This document shows, one piece after another, positions 5,077 to 6,393 of a stretch of DNA of 6,393 bases. Origin of the DNA: an uncultured Clostridia bacterium (GTDB lineage Bacteria > Bacillota > Clostridia > Oscillospirales > Acutalibacteraceae). The stretch's first letter is position 1; every line of letters starts with the position of its first letter. The DNA is taken from the NCBI GenBank assembly GCA_947174455.1, contig CAMWIZ010000049.1:1-6393 (forward strand), read 5' to 3'. The translations under genes and the position numbers were made by a program. The notes below the pieces were generated by a model. That model saw nothing but the letters and a program-made list of their open reading frames with translations, ran no database searches and was not told the origin of the DNA.

Positions 5077-5112
5077 GCCCTGTACGGATTAAGTTCTGTA
5101 CAGGGCTTTTTT
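5077..5112 (+). terminator. Strong intrinsic terminator at the right end of the prophage remnant
   Basis: GCCCTGTAC (5077-5085) pairs perfectly with GTACAGGGC (5098-5106), with an additional G-U pair inside, and six T follow (5107-5112). It probably ended the gene whose last codons survive near 5050. It now insulates the DUF5685 gene from the prophage remnant. Confidence 0.88.
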
Positions 5113-5204
5113 GTTGTGTAAAATTGTTACGAATTTTTTACGATAGGATACACGTTGCCTACAAAACAGTGTAAAAATCCAGTAAACAAGCCGTTTTCTA
5201 GCAC

Positions 5205-5233
5205 TTTAAAATTTACATTGTGTTAATTATAAC
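5205..5233 (+). promoter_or_regulatory. Weak candidate promoter for the DUF5685 gene
   Basis: The stretch 5113-5331 holds no gene that I can support. Its best promoter-like pair is TTTAAA (5205-5210), 17 nt, TATAAC (5228-5233), about 100 nt before the start codon. The region is AT-rich, so chance matches are likely. No clear riboswitch or operator was recognised in the leader. Confidence 0.28.
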
Positions 5234-5331
5234 TTTGCAGATGTGTAGTAAAATAAATACAGTATGCAAAGGTGTCCGTGTCGGTTTAGTCGAGGGTGGC
5301 ATCTATTATTTAGACAAAAGGAGAGCTTCAG

Positions 5332-6222
5332 TTGTTTGGGTATATCAGACCGTATAAACCCGAAATGCTTGTTAAAGAGTATGAGCTTTACAGGGCAGTG
5401 TACTGCGGGCTATGCAGGCAGCTTAGCAGGGATTACGGTGTTTTTGCTCCGTTAATTCTTACTTACGACTGTACCTTTCTTGCTATTGTATCTGCGGCAT
5501 TGTCTGAGAAAAGTAGCGTAACTCTTGAAAAGGGGTGTTGTGTATGCAATCCCCTAAAAAAATGTTCCTTTTGTCGGTTTAATGGAAATCATTTGGAAAT
5601 TGCAGCTGCTGTTTCTGTTATTTCCTTTTACTACAAATTAAAAGATAATATTCGTGATGAGAGTTTTCTTAGATCCATTGGTGCGAAGATTATTTTACCC
5701 GTGGCTAAGCTTTGGAGAAACGAGGCACTAAAAAAGTTCGGTGATATCGACCTGATTTTTTCCGATATGCTTAAACAGCAATTTGAAGCAGAAAAAAATG
5801 CCGATTGCTCTGTTGACTGTGCTGCTGAACCAAGCTGTACTATGCTTTCACGCTTGATGATACAGTTTGCTGCGAGTAAAGAGCAGGAGGAAATTTACTC
5901 CCGCTTCGGTTATTTTTTAGGCAGGTGGATTTATCTTACAGATGCCGTTGACGATTTGGAAAAGGACTTCAGACACGGTGGATTTAATCCGATTTTAAAT
6001 AAGACTTCAATGCAAAATTTAAATCCTGATGAGGTTTTGAGTTATTGTACTAAAATTCTAAATCAAACAGCGGTTCATTTAATTGCCGCTTGTAACTCCA
6101 TGGATTTTTATGATTTTGAGCCGATAATTAAGAATATTATCTGCGAGGGTACGTCAGAAACGCAAAGACGTATAATGCTCTCAAAAGAAAAACTAAATCA
6201 GAAAAACATATGTAAAACGTAG
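5332..6222 (+). CDS. DUF5685 family protein
   Basis: 296 aa, starting at TTG 5332, the first start codon after an in-frame TAG (5311), with AAAAGGAGAG at 5316-5325 as ribosome site. The opening MFGYIRPYKPEMLVKEYELYRAVYCGLCRQLSRDYG (1-36) is the hallmark N-terminus of DUF5685, a family of unknown function in Clostridia, and the length is usual. Further features are cysteines C25-x2-C28 and C69, C70, C72, C78, C81, which could bind a metal or iron-sulfur cluster; KLKDNIRDE (102-110); and FLGRWIYLTDAVDDLEKDFRHGGFNPI (195-221). The last two segments recall the paired Asp-rich motifs of class I isoprenoid synthases, but this is only a resemblance. The protein is helical and probably soluble, with no signal peptide. 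It appears to be a host chromosomal gene flanking the prophage. No convincing terminator follows it. Confidence 0.88.
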   Translation: MFGYIRPYKPEMLVKEYELYRAVYCGLCRQLSRDYGVFAPLILTYDCTFLAIVSAALSEKSSVTLEKGCCVCNPLKKCSFCRFNGNHLEIAAAVSVISFYYKLKDNIRDESFLRSIGAKIILPVAKLWRNEALKKFGDIDLIFSDMLKQQFEAEKNADCSVDCAAEPSCTMLSRLMIQFAASKEQEEIYSRFGYFLGRWIYLTDAVDDLEKDFRHGGFNPILNKTSMQNLNPDEVLSYCTKILNQTAVHLIAACNSMDFYDFEPIIKNIICEGTSETQRRIMLSKEKLNQKNICKT

Positions 6223-6388
6223 ATCGCTGAAAATTTGTCACTTGTCATGCCTGTTCCGTAATAAAAAATCTTGGAAATGTAGGCAATTGTGTGCAGTTTG
6301 ACGTTAAAGAGAATTATACGATATTTCTTTCACGGTTGGCAGTATATTTGATAATTTTAAAAGTTATTAACTTTGAGGTAGGATATAT

Positions 6389-6393
6389 ATGAA
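6389..6393 (+). CDS. Start of a further gene, cut by the window edge
   Basis: ATG at 6389 is preceded at 5 nt by GAGGTAGGA (6375-6383), a good ribosome site, so a gene very probably begins here. Only the start codon and two bases are visible, and the product cannot be told. Some DUF5685 genes are, as I recall, followed by a J-domain protein gene, which is merely a possibility. The 166 nt between it and the DUF5685 gene show no clear promoter; the pair CTTTCA (6327-6332) with GATAAT (6350-6355) at 17 nt is weak. Confidence 0.6.

Noticed and set aside
5118..5141. Weak GTAAAA/TTTTAC inverted repeat after the terminator
   Set aside because: Six AT-rich base pairs with a large loop in AT-rich sequence are expected by chance.
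5264..5455. Open frame from ATG 5264 overlapping the DUF5685 start
   Set aside because: It has no ribosome site, runs out of frame through the conserved DUF5685 N-terminus and has no recognisable protein features.
1..6393. CRISPR array, tRNA, rRNA, insertion sequence or att duplications
   Set aside because: No spaced direct repeats, tRNA cloverleaf, rRNA core motifs or transposase gene were seen. No convincing att pair can be defined because the left end of the prophage is outside the window.

Overview
The window looks like a chromosomal stretch from a low-GC Firmicute, most likely a gut clostridium of the Ruminococcus/Oscillospiraceae type. This is inferred from strong AGGAGG-type ribosome sites, SigA-like promoters, U-tailed hairpin terminators, tail genes of the Firmicute siphophage type, and a DUF5685 gene, a family I know from Clostridia. 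No 16S or other taxonomic marker is present, so the genus is a guess.

Positions 1 to about 5050 hold a decayed prophage, with all protein genes on the + strand. The order is the usual one for this kind of siphophage: minor capsid/head-completion protein (229-705), a second minor capsid-type protein (708-1145), major tail (tube) protein (1162-1680), a small tail-assembly protein resembling DUF6673 (1722-2168), a Gp15-family tail protein (2165-2719), tape measure (3996-4943), and the start of the next tail gene (4956-5039). The tape measure keeps only its first ~20 residues and its C-terminal part. The next gene is cut off after about 13 recognisable residues, and all baseplate, lysis and integration genes are missing. 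The element therefore should not be able to make a normal tail.

Two pieces inside this module are not ordinary late phage genes. (1) Positions 1-203 carry no protein gene but have three strong hairpins and a minus-strand promoter. The layout resembles the 3' end plus convergent antisense RNA of a TxpA/RatA-like (holin-like toxin) type I toxin-antitoxin locus, but no toxin gene is visible. (2) Positions 2720-3966 are a self-contained 'moron' between the Gp15 and tape-measure genes. It has its own promoter (TTGAAA-N17-TATGAT), a perfect 10-bp inverted repeat bracketing the -10 box, a 377-aa gene of unknown function with TPR-like helices and a C-x2-C...C-x-C cluster, and its own GCAA-loop terminator. 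This is the best candidate in the window for an undescribed accessory function carried by a lysogen.

Two start-codon points matter for annotation. The second capsid-type gene has no ATG, GTG or TTG where its conserved N-terminus begins and probably starts at ATC 708. The first capsid gene probably starts at GTG 229 rather than at an upstream TTG.

After a terminator at 5077-5112 the host chromosome appears to resume. An intergenic stretch is followed by a complete DUF5685 gene (5332-6222, TTG start), then the first bases of another gene at the right edge (ATG 6389). Family names come from memory of sequence patterns; no database search was run.
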